DNA from: Mytilisepta virgata
Lineage: Eukaryota; Mollusca; Bivalvia; Mytilida; Mytilidae
Assembly (NCBI GenBank): GCA_028015205.1
Contig: CM051514.1
Location: 44,532,150 to 44,596,149, forward strand
Length of the DNA stretch: 64,000 bases
Direction of reading: 5' to 3'
Shown here: positions 45,101 through 56,700 of the stretch, piece by piece
How the letters are laid out: every line of letters begins with the position of its first letter
How positions within the stretch are numbered: the stretch's first letter is position 1
The notes under the pieces: generated by a model
What the model was told of the DNA's origin: nothing
Seen by the model: the letters and a program-made list of their open reading frames with translations, nothing else
Database searches by the model: none
Position numbers and translations under genes: made by a program

Positions 45101-45896
45101 TAGATTCAGTGAGATGGAAAAATATGACTTTGAAACTTTATTTTATCAACAAAATACAACAGTTTAGTGATTTCATGTGTATTTCACGTCAACAACGCAT
45201 TGTACGCATGTGTCAATAATTATTGTTCCATATAGAATACGGTTGTGTTTCTATAACGAAAACGGCACGTCATATTAGAATTAATTTTACTTATGTCATA
45301 TATCTCTTGTAACATTTTATTAGAAAAAAAATGAGAAAGTGTGTGGAATTTTAAATATGAACATTTTTAAACGTTTGACACCAATAAAAGTTCGTTTGGA
45401 CAATTTTTTAACTCGGAGTGAATTCGTAATTTTAATATTTGTCTCGACCAATGAAATCTCATACATGTTGCACGTTCTCATGGTACGTTTCACACCAAAA
45501 GCAAACCACACCCACTCGATTTTCAGGTTACACGCACACATTTCTCATGTTACATGATTTTTTGTGTACGTTCCACTTTCAACCATCTGTATATTGTGCT
45601 TTCTTGTCTTTCAGATCCAGGTCCTGCATCAATACACATCGTCAACAAAACAAATACAAAAGTGACAGTACAGTGGACAGACACATCCACTTGTTATGAG
45701 AAATTCAGATATACATTACTCTTATGTGATTCTGATAATTACACAGATTTATTTCAGGTCGATAAAAATTCTAGTATGTACACCTTCAGTAATCTTGAAC
45801 CTGGAGCTACATATGAACTTGAGATGTATACAGATTACATACAGGGAGCGGATTCAGTCCGTGGTCCAGTTCCTCTGAAATATACCTTTACCACAG
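36007..45896 (+). CDS. Cassette 2 of the repeated ectodomain (nine exons, 739 aa)
   Basis: Exons 36007-36111, 36734-37024, 38900-39011, 39346-39553, 41145-42019, 42270-42384, 42676-42867, 43608-43644 and 45615-45896 total 2,217 nt, exactly 739 codons. It copies cassette 1 exon for exon, without signal peptide, EMI, first EGF or transmembrane exons. It can be reached in frame from the FN3 exon of cassette 1 and leaves in frame to cassette 3. All exons are open, so a multi-cassette product is more likely than a pseudogene. It could instead belong to a separate gene with an unseen start. Confidence 0.8.
36286..36420. mobile_element. Near-palindromic element (hairpin)
   Basis: The left arm with tttcccttgcattagtgaaa is mirrored by tttcacaaatgcaagggaaa at the right end; at the centre, tcatgtttccc meets gggaaacatga. 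It is short and non-coding, compatible with a MITE or foldback element. Confidence 0.75.
36734..37024 (+). CDS. Cassette 2, E2
   Basis: 291 nt, phase 1 in and out. It encodes PTLHRTNATLSYLD, VTWSNQEDF and FGIVQGQIQF, aligning throughout with 27493-27780. Confidence 0.9.
37025..38899. other. Intron E2-E3 of cassette 2
   Basis: 1.9 kb; nearly half is the CGTAA-rich inverted-repeat element at 37865-38732. Confidence 0.6.
37865..38732. mobile_element. CGTAA-rich element with ~40-bp terminal inverted repeats
   Basis: The left end (ctttcacacacacggagttt, then tcttacgattacttacgg) matches the reverse complement of the right end (ccgtgtatgtgaagat preceded by taaggattcgtaagaaaaat). The interior is largely degenerate words such as actcgtaa and aatccgtaa with no ORF. 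It looks like a non-autonomous DNA transposon or foldback element; target-site duplications are not clear. Confidence 0.75.
38900..39011 (+). CDS. Cassette 2, E3
   Basis: 112 nt, phase 1 in and phase 2 out. It encodes FLLCANVSDLYPVENLQCY and ends TSGDV. Confidence 0.85.
39346..39553 (+). CDS. Cassette 2, E4
   Basis: 208 nt, phase 2 in and phase 0 out. It encodes SLTYNVTSGGNLELM, FKFDFDVPTHC and SDITT. Confidence 0.9.
39921..40560 (-). mobile_element. RT retroelement fragment with type B tail and internal deletion
   Basis: The minus strand encodes KLYDKRDDFNF, PASPAYGVYVSQLIRFSRAC and KLLNQGF...SLRKFYGRHH, running into tail type B. Compared with 15039-15494, the RT core including the FIDD motif is missing upstream. 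It is a dead copy. Confidence 0.75.
40908..41080. repeat. Two adjacent inverted repeats
   Basis: The arms tttattgtcc (41003) and ggacaataaa (41080) bound a ~35-bp-arm hairpin with mirrored ctcgatgccagctattg and cagtagttggtatctcg. A second GC-rich hairpin (atcatccctcgag against ctctcgggctgatat) precedes it. It ends 65 bp before the E5 acceptor. Confidence 0.65.
41145..42019 (+). CDS. Cassette 2, E5: large single-exon block
   Basis: 875 nt, phase 0 in and phase 2 out, same length as cassette 1. It encodes [68 protein letters not shown] and FDQS. The ORF upstream of 41145 is intron. Confidence 0.93.
42270..42384 (+). CDS. Cassette 2, E6
   Basis: 115 nt, phase 2 in and phase 0 out. It encodes LSFVSEDYHSGVMNVSISI. 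Confidence 0.9.
42676..42867 (+). CDS. Cassette 2, E7: cysteine-rich module
   Basis: 192 nt, phase 0 in and out. It encodes [16 protein letters not shown] and NCLLGVPLDLVDDGIYNLEI. Confidence 0.9.
43608..43644 (+). CDS. Cassette 2, E8: 37-nt micro-exon
   Basis: Acceptor tattacag, donor gtaagt, phase 0 in and phase 1 out. It encodes IGKVEQFGGINI. Confidence 0.82.
43721..43894 (-). mobile_element. Retroelement 3' tail, type B
   Basis: Near-identical in its first part to 39926-40030 (ggacaaatatacctaaggag; ggacagacaaat), and ending at gtgaacccaggtgc. Confidence 0.8.
44232..44290 (+). mobile_element. SINE/LINE 3' tail
   Basis: The segment gtcgacgtggcgttaaacaa followed by attcaatcaatca is a 3' end I associate with abundant mollusc SINEs; no head is attached. 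Confidence 0.55.
44574..44733. mobile_element. 160-bp near-palindromic element
   Basis: The two halves are inverted copies: aaataattcattggtgccat against atggcacgaatgaattattt, and taggccttatatttg against caaatataaggccta. It is compatible with a foldback MITE. Confidence 0.8.
45615..45896 (+). CDS. Cassette 2, E9: fibronectin type III domain
   Basis: 282 nt, phase 1 in and out. It encodes VTVQWTDTSTCYEKFRYTLL, FSNLEPGATYELEMYTDY and PLKYTFTTG. No transmembrane exon follows before 46334. Confidence 0.92.
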
Positions 45897-46333
45897 GTAC
45901 GCAATCTGGAGTTATGTATATGAAATTTTTTTTCTTGAAGACATTTAAAAAAGTACATACATAATGAACACTAAATAAATTTTATCTAGAAATATAATAG
46001 TAAAAATATACATATGAAACCATGTCTGAATTTCTAAATGAGAGATCGTAGAAAGACCAGCAATGTACCACCAATCAATTAGCAAAAATAGCACGCAAGG
46101 CTGTAAATTCCTACCTAACTTTAACCATCAAACCTACTGTATTAACAGCCAGTCGCCCACTGAATTTATATGACTACATGTATGTAGCCCATAGATTTCG
46201 ATCTTTATGTAATAGACCACTCGTGTAAATGTTCATTCTATAGATAAAGTTAATATTCAGTCATATTCTGATGTTGGCAGTATCAGTATATTTACATATA
46301 TACAGCAGTTGATTTCTTTTTTTATTTATTCAG

Positions 46334-46438
46334 CCTCGTTTTGTTCTCATTTATCACCTTGTTATCCCGGGCAATGTCTATCTCATACTGACGAATGCAC
46401 GTGTACAAATGGATTTATTGGAGAAACATGCTTACAGT
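46334..46438 (+). CDS. Cassette 3, E1: divergent EGF-like domain
   Basis: 105 nt, phase 1 in and out. It encodes CSHLSPCYPGQC and CTCTNGFIGETC. Confidence 0.9.
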
Positions 46439-49400
46439 GTAAGTATACATATTTCTTTTAAGCTAAAGTTATCAAGGGTATTATATCGTGACAAATATAT
46501 TTAGATATGATATTTGAAAATGCAAGGATGTGGGCAAAGTGCCAATTTGAAAACATCCAATATTATTGATAACAGGAAAAGACCGACCACACTGACACAT
46601 CTATCCACATGAATCTACAAAATATAGCAAATCAAAAAATATATATGTACAATGTATATATTTATATATTTGTTCCAAATTACATTTAATTCGAAAAAAC
46701 AATTTTGTGAGGGCGAGATAGAGGGTACATTTACTTCGTAATATCATGTTTTTTTCAGTTGACAATATGTACGTCCCTATATTACACACCAGTAATGCTG
46801 CAATTTCGTACAAGGATCCTGTTTCCAGTGTGACATCATATGTATACTTTGTGAATTCGACAGATGACGTGAAATGGTCAAATCAAGTTGATTTCAACAA
46901 GGTTGAGTTTTCGTCAACCGCTACTTTTGACGCAAATTCAACATTTGGACCAGTTCCAGAGTTTCCAGTGTACATAAATTCGGCGAGGTTTGGGATTGTT
47001 CAAGGCCAAATAGAGTACACACATAAATCTATTACTTTGGGTTAGTGATATCAAATACATTTTCGGAGACTACTTTCAATCAATCTTACCAAATCAGAAT
47101 TTTTGTTCTTGCGTCATTTACAAGAAAGCAACGTATCTTTTTTACTAGTCAGAGATGAAGTAAACGGATGGGTTTTATATGATTAGTTGTCTGTGTGATG
47201 TGTTTAATCTTGGACCTGTTGAAAATTAAAACTTGCAAACTATTTTGTAGTCCATTAATTTGTGCATTATGTATAACGTATTAAACAGTGGAAGGCATAG
47301 TTGCGCTACGAGAAAACAACCCAAGTAGTTCAGAAAAACAATGCAAAGGCCAATAAAAAAACCACTGAATAGATTTGTTTAATTGCATTTTTAATAATTG
47401 GATAGTTTTCTTTATTGTCAATATAATACCACAGTGATCTATTTCATACAGTGTCCTTGACATTCACTATAAGAAATTTCATGTTCCACTAATGTGCACT
47501 CCATTTGGTAAAATACGTGAATCCTTAAAAACTTGTTGAACATTTTCCAGTCTTCACTTTGAACTCGTGTAAGAGCGTATCGTTCCTTGTTTATACCATA
47601 TACAATTTATAAAATTTCAGGAGACAATGCACAGGTGTTTCAGTGTACAGGTACCAGTAACATGAATCCTCTAGTAGATCTGCATTGTGTCATTCGACAA
47701 AACTATAGCATTTCGTTATCTTCAGGTGATATGTAAGTTATTTCACTGGTAACAAGTCTTATTAAATAGATATTTTACAAAATATTTCACAAATGTGTAT
47801 CTTTATGCTAGGAGCCATCTTTGTCGTATTATAAAGGCAATGATCTCGGTAATTATCGATAAATTTCGGAGACACTGCATATCTAACTTATTCTTATTGA
47901 CATTGAATAAACACTAAGAAGAATTTTTTAACTTTGGAATGAGGAGATAACTGTATTATATTTATTATTTGATGGCATCAATTGAATGATCTGATGGTTT
48001 GAAATTGAGTTGAGCATCAAGTCATCAATTGATGCCGCCAAATAATAAAATACTATACTGTTATCGCCATTGTAATGCAGCTGTCAAAATATCGCTTTAA
48101 AACGGATATGTTCAGAACGTCGGAAGTAACGTCTGCGCTAGCAAAATAATCCCATGGCATTAATTGTGCATTTGACGCCATGAAATTTTCAACGTTGTCC
48201 TATCAGAATCGACGTTACAGTCAGTAGTGCATTAAAATAATATATCTAAGGCATTTCTGCATTCCCTGCTTAGTTCAATTTATTTTCTTATAAAAAAATA
48301 TATAAGTAAAGTAAAAAAATACCAAAGGGATATTCGAAGGAGAGAAAAATCGTAACAACTGACGAACTCTGGAGAACAACGAAGACAAGACCAAAACAAT
48401 ACATGCACTACAATTAAAAACTAAAAACATATGAACAACATATAATTAATGGTTATGATCCATAATGATCCGGATACCTAAATGATTTCATAATTATATG
48501 GAATAAATGACATACTCCTTTTTGATATCTTTTATGTCACATGGTAAGCTTGAGTAAATGTATGTGTTAAGTTTACATAACAATGGATTATGTAAATGAT
48601 GTAAAATAATATTACAATGAACTATTATAGAATTGTTTTATAGAATATCCTTGACCTATAATGTAACGTCCGGTGGAAACAGAGAACTAGTCAACATTGG
48701 TGACGGATCGACAGCAGATACGGAATTCTACAAGGGATACTCAGTTCAAAGCAATTTACAATTCAAGTTTGATTTTGACGTACCTATCCATTGCACACAG
48801 ACCTCGTCCTGTTCAGACAACCCTATGAAACTGGAAAAAGATGTTACTACGGTATGATCATTATAAAGATAATTAGGTATCTCTTGTGCCTTCAGGTTTG
48901 CTTTTACATATATGCATTTTATGGCAATCATTAGTTATACTTAACCTTTTCATGAGGTTTTATTGATATGCCGTCCCGTTGGCATTATTTGCCACTACAT
49001 TAACATGCGTTTGTTCAACTCCTTTTTATTTGAAAGTCACACAAAATTTAATTATGATCAGTATGAATGAGTGAATCGATAAAACAACACCATCGTACAT
49101 GTAGCATATATCATATATATTGTTAGAGTTTTTCTAAATGATGTTGTTTTAATTAAAAGTTAGTTGCTTGCCTTGTAATCGTCTATTGTATCATAATAAT
49201 TTCTGTTGTTCATCGTACAATTATGCATAATCCATACAGTCTATCCAGCTAAGGTGGTTCTTCTTCTTTATCAAAAATTCATCTCTTTTATATGTTCTGT
49301 TTGACTTGAAACCACCCATTTAAAACACAAATATTTCACAGATAGTCACAGACAGTTTGAAAATTAAATCTATGATTAAGATAATTCATGGACTTAGTAT

Positions 49401-52400
49401 TTTGTCTTATGCTCATAGAGTAATTAAGAACGTTTCCTGATTCACCGAGAATAATCTTTATGAAGACCACATAAAATCAAACTACAATATGGTGCATTTG
49501 TACTTAAAATAGTTTACTTTCCCACAGAGTGGTATATCTCCTTTTTGGTCGGGTTGGACGGATGCTTTGTCCGGTGTTTATAGGTACACTTTTGAAGTCT
49601 GGAAATTAGAGTATATACCAGATGAAGATGCGTTAAGAGAACCTCTGATAACGAACGATACTAACACAGAACCATTGTTTATTTTTCGCGGGGAAACAGA
49701 AAACCCAACATATCCGGAGTATAAACCATCAGTACCCGGGGTTTACTCATGTATTCTTGAAATCAATGACAATGCAAACAATTCTGAGTATGTTAGACGA
49801 ATTGTCATATATGATACTGACCCCCAAATCAGCTTAAATAGTACAAAACGTTTGTTTGTGTCGTCAGCAGAACAATTTACGAATTATACGTGGCAAACCT
49901 ATCTACATTTGGATAGAAAAACTGAAATTAATATTGTTTGGGAAGGTTTGTTTTCAAATGACCGTCATAATAGGGAAAATTTTCTGGCAAAAGTTTTACC
50001 ATACGAACCACGACTGAGTGATCATATAAAAAGAATAAATTACAAACGAATTCTAAATATCTTTGACGACAACGAGGGTGAAAGGACAATAAGCGCTATG
50101 CAGAATATTAATGGTATTGTTAAATATGAAATAAACAAGGACATCGTAAATCGGATGACATCTGAAATACCGGAAGATGGATGGGATACTGTTACTCCTA
50201 TCGCCGAAAGTCTGGTTGTTGAAATGGCATCTGGAACTATTGGGGACGGAGATACCTTGCAGATCTGGATAAGAGCGTCAGATATCTTTGGGCAAAATAG
50301 AACGGAAACAACTGTCATTTATTTTGATCAGAGTGGACCTGAAAATTTTCTTACAAATTTGGAGTTCAACATAGAAGAGGAAAATGAATTTAAAAGCAGG
50401 TCAGTTCAGTGTATAATAATAACATTATCAAATAATATTTCAAAACAAATGTGAGATTTTTGTGCTAAGTGAAGTACTTGTTATATAAATATGTTTGTGT
50501 AATAAAGCTTTCTACACCACGAATTGATTGACCATTACAGTGTTCCAATATCTAAGATGATGCTGGACCTGTTCCCACTGTCGTAACATTTCATGTGCCT
50601 CCTCCGATTTGTGACTTCCCCCGGATTGACTTTGTTGAACTTCACGACGGATGCCGAATACGGAGCAGGAACTGCTTACCCTTCCGGAGCGCCTGATTTT
50701 TATAGGAGTTTGTTGTTTGTTTTTTAGTTCTCTGTGTTTATTTGTTGTGCTTGTGGTTGTTCATTTGTCTTCACGGGTTTTTCTGTCCAATGGACTACGT
50801 TTTTTTTTATTGCTCTTAGGTATATTTGTCCTTTTTCTTTGCAGGAAATTACTATTCAGACAAATCAATCATATTTTCTGGAAAAAAAATTTGTGGAAAA
50901 ATATATGTGAAAACTTTTCCAAAGATCTCCAGTCTCTATTCTCCAGGAAAAGTTATCTACACGAATTTACTCAAATGCATATATACTTTGTACACGTGAA
51001 ACTCATTTATTCACTTATTTTTGCTTGTACACATATCCGTTATTAAGAAATGGCAACAAATTCGAAAAAGAGTACAGCAAATTGCTTACAATTCTGTATT
51101 AACTTTCATGATAACTGTTTCAAAATAGATGTTTTTATCTTTTCCTTATTTCAGATTTACCTTTGTATCTCAGGATTACCACAGTGGTTTACTAAATGTG
51201 TCAGTGAATATTGTTTTAAATAATACAGAAGAAATCATGTACCAAAAAAACATAACAATTCAAAGTAAAGTAAGTCCTTTGTACCAGCAAATTACAAAAG
51301 ATGATTTAAATACAGAGCACAGAACTTAACAAAAAATTGTATTATAAAAATTATGTAATAAAAAGGTAAAATATGTAAAGTATTATATTAATCTCTGTTT
51401 TATGAATACTTATAAAACACAGAAAAGAAAGCCACGGTAAACAGTTCGGAATTATTCAATCAATTACAACCAACAAAATTTGTAAGATAAATACAAGTGT
51501 CAGAAATATATTCCAAGAAATAGAAATTAATGAACAATGGCTTTTCATAATTTATCAAACTTGTATATATGTAAATATATAACGGTTTGCAAGATTATAG
51601 TTTAAACTTTCCAAAAATTTCAAAACAGGAACACATAAAACATATACTGTCATTTGTTGTTTTAGACTAAAGAGGAATGTTCATCAATACCAGATTGTTA
51701 CTGCATTCCAACAGGATTATGTTTAATACGAACATTTACGTTTGAGGTCAATAATTGTTTGTTAGGAGTACCATTTAACATGATTGACAATGAGACATAT
51801 TATTTACATATAGAATCTTACAATACAGCAACTTTAGCAACAACCTCTATACTGAAGGTAACTTTACAGCCGCAAATAATAGTAGGCGGTGCTATGCTAT
51901 ATGATAAATTCTTTGATACTAATTGTGTTGCTAAAGATGTTCACATTTCGTCGATTTACTACTTATAATTTGTGATCAAGGCCCTTAAAAAAATAACTGA
52001 AAAAGTAAAGCCAAAACCATCTAAGGACAGAGCTTAATTTGCACACAAATTTTTGTAACAGTGCATTTAAAGTGTAAATTTCGAGCGAGTACGGAAAATA
52101 CTATTGGGTGAGCTGATATACACTCGGGGACTTGGAGTACACCAGTGGTTGTATCGACTCAATGGTAATAATACATTCGCTGATACCAATTTTGATGCTA
52201 AGTGTAAATTATGTTCACAAATTTATATTTCTAGAAAGGGACTCTACACGCTCATAATACTATAAAACGTAAAAAGGAACACAAAAACAAAAGACTGCCA
52301 ATAGCACTAAATGCTAAAAAGGTAAAATAATAAATTTGCAATGACTTCCGAATCCGCTTAAACATATTCAATGTAGGTACATTGTAAACAATTCTATAAA

Positions 52401-53267
52401 ACTATTTCAGCATTTAATTAGGTTCATATTTCAACATCAGAGATTCCACCAATACACCAGTCACAATCAAATTTTTAGATGTACACTATTATGAAATTGA
52501 ATTATATACATGTTATTAGTGCAACAAAAGAGAAGAAAACAATAAAAAATAGTTTCAGTAGATTTATTTTAATATTAACAATTTATAGTATATTTTCAGT
52601 TAGCGGAGGTGAAAAGTTTCAGTGGAATTAATGCATGTAAGTAGTCTTTGTTTTTCTAATACTTACTAGGATATAATAATCCTCTGGTCATATGGTGTAT
52701 GATGTATTCTGCAAAGAGCTTAAACATTGTAAGAAGGATGGTATCACTTGGGAATCGAGTTAAGTCTTTAATGATGAACAATAGCCTATATCATCAATAA
52801 ATCAGAAAAATGAACCCTTTAGTATATAATTTATTGTACAATCTATAAAAAAATATACGTTTTAATATATCAATATTAAGGATAATACGAAACATGTTCA
52901 TAAAAGAAGATACAGTATACGTTAACGTTGAAAACAATATTTATTATGTTTGTACTAATTGGATATATTTATTATTTTATAGATCCAAGTCCAGCCACAC
53001 TTTATGTTTTTAATACTACAAACGCAGAAGTAACAATCCAATGGACAGACACTCCAACATGTTATGAGAAAAATGGATATGCTATCGTTCTGTTTCAGCC
53101 CAATAATACAACGGAAATCATTGAGCTTGTAAAGGACTCTAGTCAATATACTTTCAGTGGTCTCGAACCCGGTACTGCATACAAGATTGAGATGTATACT
53201 GATTACTTGCAGGAAAGCAATTCTAAAGTTCGAAGCACTCAACCGTTGCTTTTGACGTTCAATACGG
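46334..53267 (+). CDS. Cassette 3 of the repeated ectodomain (nine exons, 736 aa)
   Basis: Exons 46334-46438, 46759-47040, 47621-47732, 48644-48851, 49528-50399, 51155-51269, 51666-51857, 52600-52636 and 52983-53267 total 2,208 nt, exactly 736 codons. The order and phases match cassettes 1 and 2. No leader, EMI or membrane exon lies between cassettes 2 and 3, so it must be read through from upstream cassettes. At about 6.9 kb it is the most compact of the complete copies. Confidence 0.8.
46759..47040 (+). CDS. Cassette 3, E2
   Basis: 282 nt, phase 1 in and out. It encodes VPILHTSNAAISY, VKWSNQVDF and FGIVQGQIEY. Confidence 0.9.
47621..47732 (+). CDS. Cassette 3, E3
   Basis: 112 nt, phase 1 in and phase 2 out. 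It encodes GDNAQVFQCTG, LVDLHCVI and ends LSSGDM. Confidence 0.87.
47948..48063. mobile_element. ~115-bp near-palindromic element
   Basis: The left arm (ataactgtattatatttatt, then tggcatcaattga) mirrors the right arm (tcaattgatgccgcc, then aataaaatactatactgtta). It is non-coding, compatible with a foldback MITE. Confidence 0.7.
48300..48440 (-). mobile_element. Retroelement 3' tail, type A
   Basis: Shares taccaaagggatattcgaag and caacgaagacaagaccaaaa with 14649-14740 in the same orientation; no coding part is attached. Confidence 0.8.
48644..48851 (+). CDS. Cassette 3, E4
   Basis: 208 nt, phase 2 in and phase 0 out. It encodes SLTYNVTSGGNRELVNIGDG, FKFDFDVPIHC and KDVTT. Confidence 0.92.
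49528..50399 (+). CDS. Cassette 3, E5: large single-exon block
   Basis: 872 nt (one codon shorter than cassettes 1 and 2), phase 0 in and phase 2 out. It encodes [68 protein letters not shown] and FDQSGP. Confidence 0.93.
50518..50845 (+). mobile_element. RT retroelement 3' end, type B tail, + strand
   Basis: Reverse complement of 39921-40210 (gttccaatatctaagatgat; ttgttgtgcttgtggttgtt; tatatttgtcc). It lies 119 bp after exon E5 in the sense orientation. The ORF over it is retroelement-derived and not part of the gene. Confidence 0.8.
51155..51269 (+). CDS. Cassette 3, E6
   Basis: 115 nt, phase 2 in and phase 0 out. It encodes FTFVSQDYHSGLLNVSVNI. Confidence 0.9.
51666..51857 (+). CDS. Cassette 3, E7: cysteine-rich module
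   Basis: 192 nt, phase 0 in and out. It encodes CSSIPDCYCIPTGLC and NCLLGVPFNMIDN. Confidence 0.9.
51911..52230. repeat. Dispersed repeat family, copy c
   Basis: Contains gatgttcacatttcgtcgat and taaagccaaaac, then a segment with tgagctgatatacactcggg, then a restart of the unit near 52168 (tgataccaattttgatgc). The order matches the copy at 62855-63265. Confidence 0.65.
52600..52636 (+). CDS. Cassette 3, E8: 37-nt micro-exon
   Basis: Acceptor tattttcag, donor gtaagt, phase 0 in and phase 1 out. It encodes LAEVKSFSGINA. Confidence 0.82.
52983..53267 (+). CDS. Cassette 3, E9: fibronectin type III domain
   Basis: 285 nt, phase 1 in and out. It encodes VTIQWTDTPTCYEKNGYAIV, FSGLEPGTAYKIEMYTDY and LLLTFNTG. 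Confidence 0.92.
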
Positions 53268-53686
53268 GTAAATGACTTTATTCTGAAGTGAATAAGCATA
53301 ACTCTGTTATGCATTTTCTCACTGCTATAAGTGTTAAAAAGCGGGATACCTAGGTAATCTAAGATAGCAATGTTCCACATATAAAGTATGAACAAATGTA
53401 GTTAACATTACATTACTTGCTGTAAAATAATGTAGAATCGAGTTTTGGTAATTTATACTGTATCATCATCGATTGCCTGAGAGATGAAGAGTTTTTTTTT
53501 TTGGTTTACCATTTCCCCTTGTCCGTTTGATGTCTTGCTGTTACCAAAAATGCTGCATTCAAGAAGTACAAATTCATAAGAAATATCTAAAAAAATGATT
53601 TCAAACAATGTATCTTTTCTTTGAAATTCTATCGAAATTCAATTCAGACTTGCTTGAAATATTTTTTTCTATTCATTCGATTGCAG

Positions 53687-53791
53687 CTTCTTTTTGTTCC
53701 CATCTTAGACCGTGTTACCCAGGATATTGTAAGACCTATACCGAAGATTGCAACTGTTCTAATGGTTTTAGTGGAGACACCTGTTTACTCT
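53687..53791 (+). CDS. Cassette 4, E1: divergent EGF-like domain
   Basis: 105 nt, phase 1 in and out. It encodes CSHLRPCYPGYC and CNCSNGFSGDTC. Confidence 0.9.
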
Positions 53792-56700
53792 GTAAGTTGG
53801 GTTATTTGAAATTTTCGTTAAACAATTTTAATGTATGATTTGATTCAATATAAATCCTCATCAGAATTTATCTTTTATCATCACGTTTGTCATAAAGTTT
53901 TGTCTTCAAATGTCCCTCATAGTCTATTTCAAGAAATAAATCCAAATATGAAGCGGACTTTGGTGTATCTGTAGTATCCTTAATTTCAAGCTCACTGGGG
54001 AAGATAAGATGTAGAAAGTCTTGGAATATGTCGTTATTTAACGAAAAGTGAAATTAAAGGATTGGGCTAGCTTCTTTTTGTTTTCACGTAGTTACCCTTA
54101 ATGAAGTCGGCTTCATATGAATATAGAAACAGAGCGGCGAGGAGGGGAACACAGTTGGTTCCCATTGGAATGCCGATTGTTTGTTCAAAAATAAGACCAC
54201 CAAATTCAACAAATATGTTGTCTATGAGAAAATCTAACATGTCTGTAATTTCATCTTCAGAATAGTTTTTGTCAGAATCAGAGTGGTTCGTCACGAAATA
54301 AGCCTTTTCTCTACCTAGAACTAGAAATTTATACCTACGTGTGCCATACGAAAATGGGAAGGTTTTATCCAACAGATTCTTGATTAGAAACATGTGCAGC
54401 TAATTTATAAGATGCATTTTTTTAAATGATATGAACATGTTGTACATTTATTTAATTAATCATTTCAATGGACAAAGTAGAACTCGGTAATTAGTTTTTG
54501 ATTAAATAGTTGACAACATGTAACACTTCAATCAATTCTTTCTATTATATTAGTGGACAGTACATATGTTCCTATTCTACATACCAACAACGCAACCCTG
54601 TCTCAGAAAAATTCATCTGTCGGAACAGACTACTACTACCAAGTCCATTCTGCAACACATAATGTCACATGGTCAAATCAGGGGCAATTTAACGGGTTGG
54701 AAATGACAATTAAGGCGTCTTTTGATTCGAATTCTACATTTGGACCTCTACCTGATCTTCCAAATTACATCAATATGGTTAAGTTTGGAATTGTTCGTGG
54801 CCAAATCCAGCTTGTTAAAAAATCACATAAAACAGGTGAGTATTTATATTATTACATGATTTTATGTATTTATATCAGCTTGAAGTCAGGCATGGAATGA
54901 GGAAAAAGGAGTCATAGTAACAAAGACAATAACAAGAAACAAGTCACGGACATGACTTATTTTTTTCACGGGACTACCGTTGACAGCATAATTCTTTCCA
55001 TGATTTCCATATATTGCAAATTTGTGTGTTAAGATAGAATTTTGTGTTTTATTGGAACTAAACTTTTTTATGTGTTTTCTGCTAAAACAACAACATTGTG
55101 CGTTTCATTTAATATGTCAACATATTTCCGTCGTTAGAATGCAAACTGCACTCCCTTTAAGGTCGTGGATTACACCTTCTTTGTCCTATATTACATGTGT
55201 ACCCGCTGAAGAAAATATTATTCGGTAACTATCTAAAGAACACTTTGTAACGCATTAACAGTACAATATGCAAGAAAACAGAAGATTTGTTGCATTTAAA
55301 CTAGATGCAAAGCTTTCAGGTATGAAACAAACGCTTACACGTGAAACAAAGAAAATACAAACGGTACTACTTCTCGTTTATCGGTGTTGATTTGATATTG
55401 AAAATATGTTTTTTACTGCCCAATGTGAAAAGGGGTATCAAAGAGTAAATTATATTATAATCAATGTGCCCGGTATTGTAGTTTACGGTTTGTTTATTTT
55501 AAGGTGACACAGAAAGAATTTTTGAGTGCACCGAACCAGGTGACGAGAACCCTGTAATCGAGCTAAACTGTTTTATAATTGAGAATATTGATCTTCAGTT
55601 TTCATCAGGTGATTTGTAAGTATAAGTGGTATAATTAATTCTTTTGTAAATCCGTTATTCCACCAAGCCTAATAATGTAGACGATACTAGGAGCAAAATT
55701 GATTATATCAAAATCTAGTCAGTACTATAAAGTGGTCTGAAATCATATTTGGCATGCAAGGGCACAAATATATGAAGAAATCGAAACATGCTGAAAAAGC
55801 ATATCTGATGATAAGATTACAATACATAAAGCTTAAGAATAAAAAATAATTTTTATTAATTAAAATAGCAGTATCACATTTAGTTTTTCTTAAATAATCC
55901 GACAAAAACACTGGTAAAACATCAAATATCCTGTATACCATTACAGGGCTATCATGACATACAATGTTAGTGCCGGAGGAAACAGAGAATTAAAGAATGT
56001 TGGAGATAATTCTGTTGCTGGTACAGAGTTTTACTCTGGGTTTTCAGTCGTGCACGAACTGCAGTTCAAATTTGATCTAGACGTTCCTATTCACTGCATT
56101 CAAGGATCACCATGTACTCTAAATCCAATGGAAATAGAGAAAGATATCACAAAGGTAAATTTTATTAGTAACAATCACATTTAGCTATCTAAATTATCTA
56201 TCGTCCAAGCAATTTTAACATCACTATCTACTGGTCAGGTTTTTTTATTATCACACTGTATTGGCCTTTATAGTGTATTTTTACTAGTTTAACCCTACCA
56301 CTTGTTGAGTGTCGGTACCAAGGGTTTATTGACTGTTATGTCATTGTGGACCTTTCCTACTTTCCGTTTATCATATGAACAAGTTGTAAAATCTGTAACA
56401 AAATGTAGCAGTCACATTTCTGATAACATCCCTATATTCCTGGTTTATTGTCAATTTCAAGTGGCCTCTGAACGCACATCACAGTATGTACTTAACATTG
56501 TTCTGACTTAGAACTACTTGTTTACGAGAAACATTTAAAAAGAAAGATACTAACTTATTCTCCATGTTGTAATTTATTTTTTAATTAACTATTTCCGAAC
56601 TGCATTATTCATAATGAACTTTAAGGTAATTAAAATATTACTTATGTTAATTCTGTAGTAAGTAAAGAAACCACATTGTTCACTTTTACATGCAGTTATT

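Larger units (their letters stand above)
43645..45614. other. Intron E8-E9 of cassette 2
   Basis: 2 kb containing a type B retroelement tail (43721-43894), a repeat 3' tail near 44232-44290 and a palindromic element (44574-44733). Confidence 0.6.
47733..48643. other. Intron E3-E4 of cassette 3
   Basis: Holds a palindromic element (47948-48063) and a type A retroelement tail (48300-48440). Confidence 0.6.

Noticed and set aside
45897..46333. Second transmembrane exon between cassettes 2 and 3
   Set aside because: The 437-bp intron was read in all + strand frames and shows no hydrophobic helix with an acceptor; the same holds for 53268-53686.
50651..51046. 131-codon + strand ORF
   Set aside because: Its first half is retroelement tail type B; it has no relation to the cassette gene.
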